This document shows positions 34,712-45,936 of a stretch of 64,000 nt of DNA, piece by piece (the stretch's first letter is position 1; each line of letters opens with the position of its first letter). A program made the translations under genes and the position numbers. The notes beneath the pieces are model-generated. The model did no database searches. It was not told where the DNA came from and saw nothing but the letters and a program-made list of their open reading frames with translations. This stretch comes from Echinometra lucunter (lineage: Eukaryota; Echinodermata; Echinoidea; Camarodonta; Echinometridae), in assembly GCA_029962745.1 (NCBI GenBank), contig CM057161.1, positions 8,310,357 to 8,374,356 of the forward strand. The letters are read 5' to 3'.

Positions 34712-37130
34712 ATTCGTAGAAAGGGTTTACGGTTCACCATGTGGTGAGTCCTAAAGGACTATAGGTAAAGTGGATAGAGATGGAGGGGAAATGGAGAGGC
34801 GAGAAAGTAGGAAAGTTTGAGGGTAGAATATTCTTTCTTGAGACCCGGTGCGGTCCTGAAAAGGACTGTAAACCATACGAGGAGGTGGGAGGATTGAGGT
34901 GTCGAAGAGGTGAGAAGACTTGGATTGAGTCGGCGAGGAGAATTAAGGCTGACGGAGGAAGGAGAGAAGACTCGACGTTCCGGGCAGCTTGACTGTCCGT
35001 CTTCAGGAGTGAGTATTCGCTAGGCGTGCTGGGGTACTTGTGGTGAACATGCGGACATAGAGGAGTGAGGCGGCCGGCGGGGTCGGCGGCGTGGTGAGCG
35101 GCCGTCGCGTCGGTGGTGGCGCTCTGTAGCGGACGTGTGGGCGGGTCGGCGGTGGCGGGATTGGCGGGAAATTGTGGGCGGGTTGGAATCCGATTGTGGT
35201 GGCGTTTCGTCGGCGGAGGTAGTAGCGGGATGTGCGTGTCGGCTGCGTGGTGGGTTGGTTCTGTGGCGGATGGAGGGTGGTGGAGGTGACGGGTTGTGCA
35301 GGCTGTGTGGTGTGGGCGATGGTGGTGGCGTCGGTGCTGGTCTTATCTTGGGTCGCTGAAGTGGCAGTGGTCGGCGTTGCTGGGCGGGATAGAGTGGTCT
35401 GGTGATGTAGGATTTGGTGCCAGCTGTTGTTGATGTGAAGTCCTGGGTGTTGTGTCGGTGAATCTCGTTGGCTTCTCGAACTCGCCTGGTGTCCAGTGTC
35501 GGATGGTAGTGATGAGTTGACTGTTGTCCCAGTCTATGCGGTGATCTTCTTGTTGTGCGTGCTTGACGATGGCGGATTTGTCCCAGTCGCTGTGTCGCTG
35601 ATAGGTCTTGTGTTCCTTGAGTCTGGTGTCAAAGTCGCGGCCGGTTTCTCCGATGTAGAACTTGCCGCAGTGACAGAGAATCTTGTAGACGCCTGGTTGC
35701 TTGTTGGGTGGATGCTTGTCCTTGTGCGAATGGAGGATGGAGGATGGAGTGGAACTTGCGGGAGGATTGGTGTCTGACTAGGATGTTCACTGATCGGAGG
35801 ATGCGTTGTAGTCGTTGGGAGGTCTTGTCGATGTAGGGGAGTACTGTGGTGGTAGTCGTCTTGTTGGTGGGTTGGTCGTCAGCGGTGCTGGTGGTGGTGC
35901 GGCTGTGAGGAGGTTGGGTGTTGCTTCTCCTTCTGGGGTATTGGATGATGGTCGTGAGAGCGTGGGTAACATGTCTGAGTTCCTGGTGGAGGTATTCCTT
36001 GTCGCTGAGTTGGTGAGCTCTTCTGATGAGGGTGTCCGAGACTGACTGGTGGATGGAGGGGTGGTGGTGCGAGCGGATGTTGAGGTATCGGTCGGTGTGG
36101 GTTGGTTTCAGTAGACTTGATGAGAAGGGAATCCGGAGATGAGGACGTCTAGGAAAGGGATTGAGTCGTCTCGTTGGGTTTCCATGGTGAATTTGATGTT
36201 CGGATGTTGGTCGTTGATGTGGTCGAGGAATTGGTGGAGATCTAATGTGCTGTGGGGTCAGATGACGATGGGTCAGATGTCTTCGACGTATTGGAGCCAG
36301 AGAGAGGGGCGTTTGTCAGCGGTCTTGAGTGCTTGGTGTTCGAAGGGTTCCATGAAGATGTTAGCGATGATGGGTGAGAGTGGGGATCCCGTACCTCAAG
36401 ACCCCGGACTTCACATCAACAACATCTGGCACCCAATCCTACATCACCAGACCACTCCACCCAGCCCAGCGACGCCGACAACTGCCACTTTAGCGACCCA
36501 AGACAAGACCAGCACCGACGCCACCACCATCGCCCACACCACACAGACTGCACAGCCCGTCACCTCCACACCCTCCATCCGCCACAGAACCAACCCACCA
36601 CGCCGCCGACACGCACATCCCGCTACTACCTCCGCCGACGAAACGCCACCACAATCGGATTCCAACCCGCCCACAATTTCCCGCCAATCCCGCCACCGCC
36701 GACCCGCCACACTTCCGCTACAGAGCGCCACCACTGACGGCCGCTCACCACGCCGCCGACCCCGCCGGCCGCCTCACTCCTCTATGTCCGCATGTTCACC
36801 ACAAGTACCCCAGCACGCCTAGCGAATACTCACTCCTGAAGACGGACAGTCAAGCTGCGGAACGTCGAGTCTTCTCTCCTTCCTCCGTCAGCCTTAATTC
36901 TCCTCGCCGACTCAATCCAAGTCTTCTCACCTCTTCGACACCTCAATCCTCCCACCTCCTCGTATGGTTTACAGTCCTTTTCAGGACCACACCGGGTCTC
37001 CAGAAAGAATACTCTACCCTCAAACTTTCCTACTTTCTCGCCTCTCCATTTCCCCTCCATATCTATCCACTTTACCTATAGTCCTTTAGGACTTACCACA
37101 TGGTGAACCGTAAACCCTTTCTACGAATGG
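34712..37130 (-). mobile_element. Penelope-like element with inverted ~730-bp arms
   Basis: The arms at about 34712-35440 and 36400-37130 are near-identical inverted copies, for example GTAGAAAGGGTTTACGGTTC and its complement at the outer ends, and GATGTGAAGTCC and its complement at the inner ends. The central part (35440-36400) and the end of the left arm encode, on the minus strand, the RT tail and GIY-YIG endonuclease typical of Penelope-like retroelements. Such elements are known to carry LTR-like repeats in tandem or inverted order, and this structure fits. The copy lacks the front of the RT. It is much more GC-rich than its surroundings. GGGTTGAATTTG occurs on both sides (34667 and 37128), possibly a target duplication, though the left copy is about 35 bp away from the arm. 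Confidence 0.75.
35343..36398 (-). pseudogene. Penelope-like RT C-terminus and GIY-YIG endonuclease, frameshifted
   Basis: Reading on the minus strand from the arm junction: GSPLSPIIANIFMEPFE, then a YVEDI box where functional RTs have YxDD, then IKFTMETQRDDSIPFLDVLI. A frameshifted middle follows (LRSVNILVRHQSSRKFHS), then an open stretch GVYKILCHCGKFYIGET with DFDTRLKEHK and AIVKHAQQEDHRIDWD, ending at TAA near 35343. The VYK...YIGET segment is the GIY-YIG nuclease core with the Cys-rich insert characteristic of these elements. The catalytic-box change, in-frame stops and shifts show it is not functional. Translation frames on the opposite strand are shadows. Confidence 0.75.
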
Positions 37131-38741
37131 GTTGAATTTGTTGTGCCATATCTGAACGCTAAAGGGGTGTTCAGATAAGGCGACATGTCCTTACAACAAA
37201 TCCCCGCTACATTTTAGTGTACAAGTCAGTGGGGTATGAGGCGATAAAAAAAATGTCGCCGAGGCAGGACACATTTTTTTTCTGTCTGGCTGAAAATTTT
37301 TTTTTCCACCGATCAAATTCCTAAAAAGTTCGCGCAAAATATAATGTCATGAGTTTGCGCAAGTTTTAACAAAGTTCTTTTTTATTTGAAAGTTGACGGG
37401 GATTTGTTGTGGGCTGGGACATGTCGTCTTATATCTGAACACCCCTTAAAAATGTCTCAGGGATTTGTTACGGCTATTTATATAGGATCTCTATGGTCGC
37501 GTCATATTTGAACAAGTCTTTCGTGTCTATTTACATGTTGGAAAATTTCCGAACAGTCGAGTTTGAACATTACACAAATACATAAATAATTTCCTTAATG
37601 AGATATACATGTCTCTTCTTTAATTTGATGCGTAACTTATCATTCATATTTCACGGATGACTGAGATAAAACAAAGGAAACAGGTGCTACCAAAGTTTCA
37701 TTTGCATGTACAAATTACAACTTTGAGTTTTATACGGTGATAAACTTAATGATCTTGGAAAAGAGAAACAATTTCCTCTTTTATATGACACCTCATGCGT
37801 AAAAATAAATGATGCTTCATGTATGCGAGAGAACAAGCAAAATGAAAAGATGCTTGATTTCTCCCAAATGAGTAAAGGAAACCATTCAGTTTTCTCAATC
37901 TAGCACCTGACATTGGGCCTAATGATTTAGTGAATTTACACAAATATAGAGAATAAAAAGGAACATTAGACGTGGTTAGGGCATACAAAGGCTGAAAATT
38001 AAGCAAAGCATCATTACTTCTGTACTTCCACATTCTCTTCCGACCTGGCAGTTTTTAGATTTGGTGGAGGAAATCTTTTGTGTTTAGAAATGATTAAAAA
38101 TATGAAGGTATATAATCTAATGAAATTTGCATGATTCAAAAAAAATGTATGAAAAATATAAAAGCCTATCAAGACCTGGTAAAGAAGAAAAGTATCAGTC
38201 CAAGAAATTCATGTCCATCTCAATATATATATTTTTTTTATTAATAAAAAGAAATTCAACAATTAAGCGTGATAAAAAAATCTACAAACTTTAGATACAG
38301 GCACGCATCTGTTTATAAAAAAAACCCAAAACAAATGAAGAGTGGTCTATTTATAGCGAAAGACCGCCGTTCTTAACTTTAAAAAAAAGAAAAAATTCTG
38401 AAAGGTCCACGAAAGATTGAAGAGTTAACTGCTTAATTAGAGTTCGATTAAAGTTCGGAATAAAAGTCTAAATAGCTGGCTATGACTTACGCTAGAAACG
38501 GCGTTATAGCTAGCTGCGAAGACTTGGATGAGTAGCAAATGGTGCTCGACGACGGAGACTCGGTGGTGGCGATGAATGTCGATGTTGAGAGGATGTTGAT
38601 GAGGATGTTGTGACGAAATGATGAAGAGCTAACTGTTAGCACGAGTCCCAAAATGCATGGCGAAACAGTAAGTCGATCGCCGTTGAGGAGGAAAGATCAT
38701 GCTGCTGAGCTGAAGATGATGAAAGGAATGATGAACACACA

Positions 38742-39080
38742 GTGGCGTATCTAGGCATTATGGCGCCCAGGGCAAACAGTGAAATTTCGTCCCCCACCCC
38801 CCTCTCCCGAGTGCCCAAACGTAACTACTTTATGGTACGAGCAAGGGAGCGAAGCGACCAAGCGGCGAATTTTTAAAAACTTTTAATCCCTTTAATCCGT
38901 TGAACAAATGTAAAAAAAAAAATTTAGAAGGAAATACGATAGAGGCACACAATTGAACATGCCTCGTGGGCTTTGTACGGTCTAATTTACCGACGTTGGT
39001 CATCGGCAATCGGTGGCATTGTTGTCGGCAATCATGGCCTCTACACCCCCCCCCCCCCTCCCATTGAAAAATGTATAGCA
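38742..39080. repeat. hAT-like element with GATGAACACA flanks
   Basis: CAGTGGCGTATCTAGG on the left and the inverse of CAGGGGCGTTGCTATAC on the right form inverted ends of the same type as at 3647-4918. GATGAACACA directly precedes the left end, and GATGAACACA follows the right end after two extra bases. The spacing is not exact, so the target duplication is less secure than in the other copies. Confidence 0.45.
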
Positions 39081-40118
39081 ACGCCCCTGCCGATGAACAC
39101 AGTTCCAAAACGTAGCGAAACAGTGAGTCGTTCGCTGATAAAGAACAATCATGTTGATCAATGAGAGAAGTCGATAGTGAGGGTAAACTCGACGATGTGG
39201 ATAAATACGATAACGAATGGATAAAGTTCAGTTCAAGTTGACGATGACGAGGCTAATCTTGATGATGGAGTCGGCGAATGAAACCATGACGATATGATAA
39301 AGTTCACCTCAAAGTCAAATGAATGTTGATGGTATAGAATAAAAAGAATTCTGAAGATTGTTCAGATGGAAACAGCAGTTTCTAACAATCGACATAGAAC
39401 ATAAAAAACGCAAGATGAATACAAAGATGAATCACGTAAGAAATAATGCAGGAAGTACCGGACATTAAGGCGGTCCGGACTCCCCAAAGGCCAAGTGATT
39501 AATGAATCGAGAGAATAAAAAAGACGAGTATAAGGTTTTTCCCACAAAAGGAGAAAAAACTTTTGCCCAATGGAATTGTCCTTTAACGCACTAATAAGAA
39601 AAAGAGCAAAACTGACCAATAGCAGCTAACCCACTAAGGGAGGAAAACTGTCCGAGTAGGACAAGTATGTGTTAGATTGAGCTTAAAATTCTATTTATAT
39701 AAGAAATATCTGACAACCACATTATTATTAAAATATGATTATCAACTAAGTACATAAAATATTTATAACCATTGAAATACTTTCCATTGTAATTAAATGT
39801 TAATTGAATAAAAAGCATAAAAGGTACCTTTAAAAACTGATTAAGCACACCGAAGAATGGTACCACAATGCAGCTACTGAGAGTAGCAGGAGTAAGAACC
39901 AAGTGGTTCCGAAAATTGCGGACCGGAGGAAAACAAGTGAAGCACGTGGCTGCTAGGAAAGAAGAATGTTTACAAATTGACTGCGGCGACAATACGATTC
40001 TTTGGAAAGGACAGGATAACGAACATTTTGAGTTTTATTTACAAAAAGATTATTAACATCATATCAGCTGATGTTGAATCACTACAAGTTCTTCTTCGAC
40101 CAGACCTTGTGAACCATG

Positions 40119-40301
40119 TTAACATTGAGGCCTGTCGCTTCCTGCTGGTATTTTCCTTTTTTTCCATAACGTAGACTTTGCAGGAACTTGGCGATCTGGA
40201 AATCTCTCATGGAAGGCTGCAACAGCTTGCTGCAAGCTCCCAGTGTGAGCCAATTCAGTTATGATAATCACCCGTTGATCTGTGGTCACCTGGATCGTCA
40301 T
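40119..40301 (-). pseudogene. Helix-turn-helix fragment of transposon type
   Basis: The frame reads TDQRVIIITELAHTGSLQQA and then AFHERFPDRQVPAKSTLWK. The pattern (repeated helices, FxxRFPxRxxP-ST, then a recognition-helix-like end) resembles the N-terminal HTH (DUF4817-like) found beside Tc1/mariner-type transposases. Only the HTH remains. It is located at the inner edge of the right arm of the 37575-40760 repeat. Confidence 0.45.
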
Positions 40302-40784
40302 TCAAGTTAATGATGCTTTGCTTAATTTTCAGCCTTTTTATACCCTAACCATCTCTAATGTTCCTTTCCTTTCATGTTTTTATGTAAATTCACTCAAGCA
40401 TCAGATCCATTGTCAGCTGCTAGATCAGGCTTTCTACTCGACTATCGACTCATTTGGGAGAAATAGGGCATCTTTTCATTTTACTTGTTCTCTAGCATAC
40501 ATAATTCCATTTTTTATATATTTTTTAAGGGATCATAAAAAGAGAAAATTGTCAAATCTTACGTGTTCTGTTTCTTTTTCTAAAATGATTTACTAGAACC
40601 TAACTTAAAAGCTACAATTTGTGCGTGCAAATGAAATTTTGGTACCACCAGTTCTCGTTGGTTTGATTCAACCATGCGTGATTTGAATGATAAGTTATGC
40701 GTCAAAATAATAAAAGAAGAGAAGTGAGCTTTTCATACTCTCATCAAGGAAATTATTTACTATATAGAAAATTTCTGCCGTCAA

Positions 40785-40815
40785 AATCCGGTATCCTTTT
40801 TCTGGGACACACTGT
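40785..40815. repeat. Transposon-like terminus ACAGTGTGTCCCAGAAAAA
   Basis: The minus strand reads ATACAGTGTGTCCCAGAAAA followed by AGGATACCGG, the form of a common animal DNA-transposon end. It adjoins the right arm of the 37575-40760 repeat. I found no matching left end near 37.5 kb. Confidence 0.35.
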
Positions 40816-41404
40816 ATATATTTACAAATACACATGTGGCATATACATTCATATTTCTTCTGACATTTGATGATTGGTGTTTAGGGAAATTTAACCCCTT
40901 CTTCAAGGACAACAATTTGGTTAGGGAATTTCGATGTGACCTGCTCTCTTCCAATAAAACACAAATCGACTGTCCGTCAAGTCTAATTATCGAGCGGCCC
41001 GTGGTGGAAAACTTCCTAAACTCCCCATGGTCAGTCTGAATCTGTGAAGAGTTCATTAGGAGTAGCCTAAGACTTACTCCGTTTTATCAAATTTTATCAC
41101 TGTGATCCATGAAAAACAAAGTCAAATATGAAGGATATGAGATTAACATAAACGCTGCTTTCAAGTAGGCAAATAGTAGCATGCATTTACTCTATTGTAG
41201 AACCGAATCTCTACGATTCAAGAAATTGCTCCTCTATAATACTACTACAAGCATCATACTGAAATTAGGACGAAGCCTTGTGTTCTTCATAGGAAGAATC
41301 ATTCCGACTAAATCCCCTCATATTTACTTGTTCAGATCAATTCCATTATTGACATGCCTGTATACATGACTTCATTTTTTTTTTTTTTTTCATTTTGATA
41401 ACAG

Positions 41405-41440
41405 ACCATCATGGCTCCTTCTCGCCGGAAACCAAAGCAT
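41405..41440 (+). CDS. ZU5/Death-domain gene, exon D (runs into assembly gap)
   Basis: A long T-tract and TTGATAACAG form a strong acceptor, followed by codons TIMAPSRRKPKH in phase 0, the phase left by exon C. The sequence is lost at 41441 in the N gap. Because exon E starts with two bases completing a codon, this exon or another within the gap must end leaving one base. The basic stretch RRKPK may be part of a linker. Confidence 0.6.
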
Positions 41441-41940
41441 NNNNNNNNNNNNNNNNNNNNNNNNNNNNNNNNNNNNNNNNNNNNNNNNNNNNNNNNNNNN
41501 NNNNNNNNNNNNNNNNNNNNNNNNNNNNNNNNNNNNNNNNNNNNNNNNNNNNNNNNNNNNNNNNNNNNNNNNNNNNNNNNNNNNNNNNNNNNNNNNNNNN
41601 NNNNNNNNNNNNNNNNNNNNNNNNNNNNNNNNNNNNNNNNNNNNNNNNNNNNNNNNNNNNNNNNNNNNNNNNNNNNNNNNNNNNNNNNNNNNNNNNNNNN
41701 NNNNNNNNNNNNNNNNNNNNNNNNNNNNNNNNNNNNNNNNNNNNNNNNNNNNNNNNNNNNNNNNNNNNNNNNNNNNNNNNNNNNNNNNNNNNNNNNNNNN
41801 NNNNNNNNNNNNNNNNNNNNNNNNNNNNNNNNNNNNNNNNNNNNNNNNNNNNNNNNNNNNNNNNNNNNNNNNNNNNNNNNNNNNNNNNNNNNNNNNNNNN
41901 NNNNNNNNNNNNNNNNNNNNNNNNNNNNNNNNNNNNNNNN
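41441..41940. other. Assembly gap (500 N)
   Basis: Exactly 500 N, a placeholder. It cuts exon D of the ZU5/Death gene, so the middle of the protein is incomplete. Confidence 0.99.
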
Positions 41941-42013
41941 TTTTTATCATTTTTCTTCTCATGAGTTCAGTGATGATTTTAACTCTGTTTTTTCCTTAAA
42001 AATTCCTAAATCT

Positions 42014-42154
42014 GGGGAGCGTTTCATGAAGAGTCTTGTCAGTGATTTTCATTGACAACTCTTGTACGCTACTGAAAATCCTCGCATCATTAAGTTGCTG
42101 AGAGCAAGTTATTCAGTGAAAATCACCGACAAGACTCTTCATGAAACGTTCCTC
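42014..42154. mobile_element. ~140-bp MITE (GCGTTTCATGAAGAG ends)
   Basis: GGAGCGTTTCATGAAGAGTC and the inverted right end GACTCTTCATGAAACGTTCC are nearly perfect TIRs that extend about 35 bp (CTTGTC-GTGATTTTC). Same family as 23988-24120. Non-coding, inside the ZU5/Death gene intron. Confidence 0.75.
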
Positions 42155-42335
42155 AGAATAACAGACCTATTTTCTACTTTGTTTTTATGTACAAAGTTGA
42201 CACATCAACATCTGTATCTAATAATGCGCTGCTTAAATTTAACATAATTTAACTTCTGTTCACTTCATCTCCCAAATTCGCCAGTCGTTTATGGAAACAA
42301 AAATTGTCATTGTTCAACTAATTTCTCTGTTACAG

Positions 42336-42390
42336 GAAGTGGAGAAGGAGGTGAGGCAGCAGCTGCAGCTTTGTTACCATCTCAAGAAAG
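42336..42390 (+). CDS. ZU5/Death-domain gene, exon E (Gly/Ala linker)
   Basis: Acceptor TCTCTGTTACAG and donor AAAG-GTAAGT are both strong. Read with two leading bases completing a codon, it gives SGEGGEAAAAALLPSQE and joins exon F as an Arg codon (AG plus A) then LTEDKLEELS, in phase. The alternative frame (EVEKEVRQQLQLCYHLKK) is also open but leaves the wrong phase for exon F, so the first reading is preferred. It is a low-complexity linker directly before the Death domain. Confidence 0.65.
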
Positions 42391-43019
42391 GTAAGTCTTT
42401 TTTTTTAAAGCATGGATAGTAAAAAAAAGGCCTTGAAATACGTATGTCGTGTAAGAAAATGTTAATTCTGATAATGCATCATAAGAGCAGTAGTTATCAT
42501 GGTTATAGGTGGTGATCATGATGTTGATGGTATTGCTTATTACGTAATAAATTGGCCTTAGATATGATAACATCTGGTAAAATTATTTTCAAGCTAGTCG
42601 AATTTAAAAAAAAAAAATAAGCGTTTCTAAAGAGCATTTTTACTTCACTGACCAAAGATTTTGTCTGAAATTCATTACATTCCCGAATATCACCCAAGAC
42701 CGAGGGAAAATTTAACAACTACCAACTTATCATGCCGTGGGTGTCGATCCTGGGGGGGGGGGGGGGGATGGGGATATATCACCCAGTATTTCAGGTGGTG
42801 TGGCCTGTATTATCACCCCTCCCCAATAAATCACTTTAAAACATGCAATGATGACCAAAATCAAGAAATAAAAGAAAATTTATGGAATTAAGCACGTTAG
42901 TAATTCCCGAGAAACCACTCTCAAATGCTCCTAATGAAATGTGATATTTATTGATGGTAATTTTGAAAGTCCCAATACCGTGGGATACCCCCTCCCACAC
43001 CCTTTCCCCGTTTGATCTC

Positions 43020-43110
43020 TTCACTCCCTCGCCGAGGATATTCGGCACCAGTCACACCCCCCCCCCCCCCCCCCCCCCACCGCACCACGAATACAAATCA
43101 ACACCCATTC
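43020..43110. repeat. Poly-C repeat related to 9690-9780
   Basis: CGCCGAGGATATTCGGCACC next to a C run of about 25 and CCGCACCACGAATACAAATC is the reverse complement of the G-run block near 9690. It is a dispersed homopolymer-bearing repeat in the intron before the Death-domain exon. Confidence 0.5.
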
Positions 43111-43204
43111 AAATTAGGCATTATTAGACCGGTAATAAGCTGCACTTTGAGTGGACAATTATTAAGGTATTATTTGCCAACATTTTCAACTCCATTGTTA
43201 TTAG

Positions 43205-43457
43205 ATTGACAGAGGACAAACTGGAAGAGCTTTCGAAACATATCCCGAGTACCGAGTACAGCAAGTTCTGTTCCAAGATTGGCATCAAATATGACCATGC
43301 CATGAGCATCCTCAAAAGGCACGATGGCGATTACCGCGGAGCAAGCCGAGCGTGTCTAGGAGAATCAATGAACAAAAGATATCTCAGTGTGGATGAGCTG
43401 AGTGGGATGCTTCAAGAGGTTGGCCTCGGAGATAAGATACAATACATTAAAAAGTAG
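43205..43457 (+). CDS. ZU5/Death-domain gene, exon F (Death domain, stop)
   Basis: The terminal exon follows the acceptor TCCATTGTTATTAG. It encodes about 83 residues: LTEDKLEELSKHI, EYSKFCSKIGIKYDHAMSIL, RHDGDYRGASRACLGESM and LSVDELSGMLQEVGLGDKI, then a TAG stop. The spacing of helices, the central IGI segment and the C-terminal LxxMLxEVGL helix match Death-domain folds, which mediate homotypic interactions in apoptosis and NF-kappaB signalling. ZU5 followed by a C-terminal Death domain is the layout of the UNC5/UNC5-like and PIDD families. No transmembrane segment is in the recovered exons, so a cytoplasmic adaptor is likelier than a receptor, but 5' exons may be missing. Confidence 0.85.
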
Positions 43458-43497
43458 ACGACAGTGCTGCAAGCGAGCGAGAGACTAACCCCAAAGA

Positions 43498-43503
43498 AAT
43501 AAA
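43498..43503 (+). terminator. Polyadenylation signal AATAAA of the ZU5/Death gene
   Basis: AATAAA lies 41 bp after the stop codon at 43455-43457, with no other candidate closer. It would give a very short 3' UTR. Confidence 0.55.
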
Positions 43504-44069
43504 TGGATCATTAATGTTTAAATAGAGCATTGGCCATCATACATTCCCGCCCCCCCCCCTTTAACCGGTGGTAGGACACGAGCATCGAAATCCGATAAGA
43601 GGCAAAATATGCTTGAATACTGATATACATTTTTTTAATGTTGTGTTGCGGCTCAGTTACATTTCAAATATCTGAATTATTGGTCAGTTGTAATAACATA
43701 ATTCAAATGACATGCATCTTAGATAAATATGTCTGCAGCATTTCTTTTTAATTCGTACATCCACAGCGGGTTACTGCCTCGCAGTGTAAGAGAGCCCTGC
43801 AGTCATTCAGCCCGTACATTTTTTCTTTGCCTCATCAGAGGAATTTGTTTTTATCCAAATCTTCAAAATAAACAAATCAACATGCAAATCATATAATATC
43901 AAAATAAAGACATTTATGGATAACAAAATGAAAGAGCTTAATACATGTATATGTATGTATTCAGACCGTATATACATTTGCGGTGTATTTGCCTCCACTC
44001 AGCTTTCGGCTTTTTTGGCCTGACCGTCCTGTTGGCTGATATATATATATATGTAAGAAAAAAAGATAT

Positions 44070-44885
44070 CTCAGAGAACCTATGTTGGACTGAATCTTGT
44101 CAAGCGTTTGATACCGTAAATCATGTCAATCTTTTACAGAAATGAAAAGTAATGGGTTATGAATACAGCATGAAGAGAATGGTTTAAATCTTATCTGTGT
44201 AATCGACATGATGTGGACTCTTGTGTTATCAGAATCCCTGCCAATGGAATGCAGGAGTCCACCAGCGGGTTCCACATCGAAGTATTTCAGGCTCCATTCT
44301 ATTCTTGAACTCATTTTGAGTGTAACCTGCACTGGCTCCCAATTAGCAAGCGAATTCAGTTCAAGATTCTCCTCCTCACGTACAATTCTCTCTTTGGTTC
44401 AGCTCCCTCTTATCTCTCTGAACTCATTCACACCTACACCCCTTCCCGTGCTCTCAGATCTCACAGTCAACATCTTCTCCAAGTTCCTCGTCATAATACC
44501 CAGTTTTACGGCCGCAGCTCCTTTGCTTTCAACGCTCCAACCCTTTGCAACTCTCTCCCGCTCACCATCCACACAGCACCAACTCTACAGACTTTTAAGA
44601 CTTTCCTTAAGACGTATCAATCTAAGACTTGATTAGAATGTAATTTCATGCTTTGCTATGTGTAATTATTGGTAATGTAATTTTGATGTATTAAAATATA
44701 AGTGTTCCACATTTTCTTTATGATAATTTAAGAATTTGACTTTTGTAATCAATTTTCACTAGTATTTTCATAAAAAATTCACATGTATGTAAATAAAATC
44801 AGATGTAATTAAAACACAGTAGTTTTAAATCACCTTATGTAAAGCGCATAGAGACATTATGTATTATGCGCTATGATAGTATAAT

Positions 44886-44923
<38 letters not shown>

Positions 44924-44930
44924 GTCATTT
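44070..44930 (+). pseudogene. LINE 3' portion with (ATT)n tail
   Basis: A short RT remnant (SCQAFDTVNHVNLLQK) is followed by the typical C-terminal segment of L2/Rex1/Jockey-type elements in another frame. The plus-strand codons give HWLPISKRIQFKILLLTYNS, SAPSYLSELIHTYTPSRALR and APTLCNSLPLTIHTAPTLQ up to about 44630. The 3' UTR ends GTAAAGCGCATAGAGA, TATGCGCTATGATA and then (ATT)n at 44885-44925, a common LINE 3' end design. Internally deleted and frameshifted. Confidence 0.7.
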
Positions 44931-45604
44931 TCTATACGCTGAAGAAAGTGTGCATCAATACCCTGATTCTAACCCTGAGTTGACTGACGAAAGATGTATT
45001 TACTTTGCAGATGACCAATGATAAAATCTCTTCATGCAGTCTGTTAGATTTGCACCACGGAAACTTCTTTTTTCGGTGCTGAAGTTAAATTGCAAATGAT
45101 ATCTAGGCAGCATGTAACAATCAAGCAAGAAAAAGAAAAAAAAACCGGCTGTAAAATACCTAGGAATTTATATGAGGAAATCGTCCTCAATTTACGGTAT
45201 CGTCTGTAATCACGTTCCTCCATGTACAGATGTAAGATTAGAAAATGCCCAGCGTAACATCAGTTATGTGTCCTACCAACCTTGCCAACTGGGCAGTGTT
45301 TATTGTAAGCTTGGACAATATTGACCCTTACTAGAATTTGAGCAAATTGCGACCTACCTTCCAAACAGTTAGTCGGAAACACCGTGACTCTCGGGTAAAA
45401 CATGTGAAAGACATTTCCTTTTACACCCCATATTACGATATATATATTTAACTGCAGAGTCTATTGAAGCACATGCTTGCTTAAAGTTTGAAGGTAAGAA
45501 AATACATTGATTGGTGTGGATAAGATCGATCTGGAAAATACGTGGAGAATAATTTAAATCAACATCGTAAGATTTATTAATTGAACCTAAAAGAGCAGAT
45601 GTTC

Positions 45605-45700
45605 AAGTTTGAAGTTTGAAGTTTATTTGTTTCACCGTTTACATAAAAAACCATTCAGATATTACAAAAATAAATGTCAATTTCAAAATGTGATGGATAA
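45605..45700 (-). repeat. LINE 3'-tail fragment
   Basis: AAGTTTGAAGTTTGAAGTTT followed by ATTTGTTTCACC on the plus strand is the reverse complement of a GAAATAAACTTCAAACTTC-type tail, as seen for other non-LTR elements in this window. No coding part is attached. Confidence 0.45.
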
Positions 45701-45936
45701 AGAACTGAAATCAATACATGTGCGGTAAATAGGTAGAAAGTTTCGAGATACATGAACTACTGGTCCAAGAGAAGGAAATGAAAAATGAGGGGTGCCTAAA
45801 TAAAAAGCATAGCCTGTAAATGACAAGGCTCCCGTAAAGAGAAACATTACTATACGTTCTTGGTGTTTATCAAAGGTCAGCTCGTATTGCACAAAGTACG
45901 TAAACTATGCATTATAATTCACATGCAGACTGGTTA

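Larger units (their letters stand above)
33891..37520. repeat. Repeat with GATATGACGCGAC ends, interrupted by a Penelope-like element
   Basis: AAAGGCTTGGTCAGATATGA at about 33889 is inversely matched by GGTCGCGTCATATTTGAACAA at about 37495. Within, motifs such as TATGA(C/G)GCGACAAA recur (33900, 33953, 34135, 34195, 37170, 37228). A block with GTCGCCTGGCTGCAAAAAGC near 34520 recurs in the same orientation, diverged, near 37285. The Penelope-like element sits between these blocks. All of it lies in the intron between exon C and exon D. Confidence 0.5.
37575..40760. repeat. Large inverted-repeat element, ~450-bp arms
   Basis: 37575-38035 and about 40305-40760 are diverged inverse copies. AAGCAAAGCATCATTA near 38003 pairs with TAATGATGCTTTGCTTAATT near 40308, and GATGCGTAACTTATCATTC near 37628 with AATGATAAGTTATGCGTC near 40687. 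The interior includes poly-A/T-rich sequence, tandem-like blocks around 38630-39330 and an HTH-coding fragment. It lies in the intron before exon D. Confidence 0.6.

Noticed and set aside
36139..36822. 227-residue plus-strand frame rich in Thr/Pro/His
   Set aside because: It lies across the Penelope-like element, partly antisense to its RT and partly in the inverted arm; high GC content keeps stops rare.
39868..40056. 62-residue plus-strand frame with basic start
   Set aside because: Inside a large inverted repeat and without recognisable features.
40781..41056. 91-residue minus-strand frame ending VSQKKDTGF
   Set aside because: Its end is the translation of a transposon terminus; no transposase motif was found.
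41390..42055. Long frames spanning the first N gap
   Set aside because: They consist mostly of undetermined residues.
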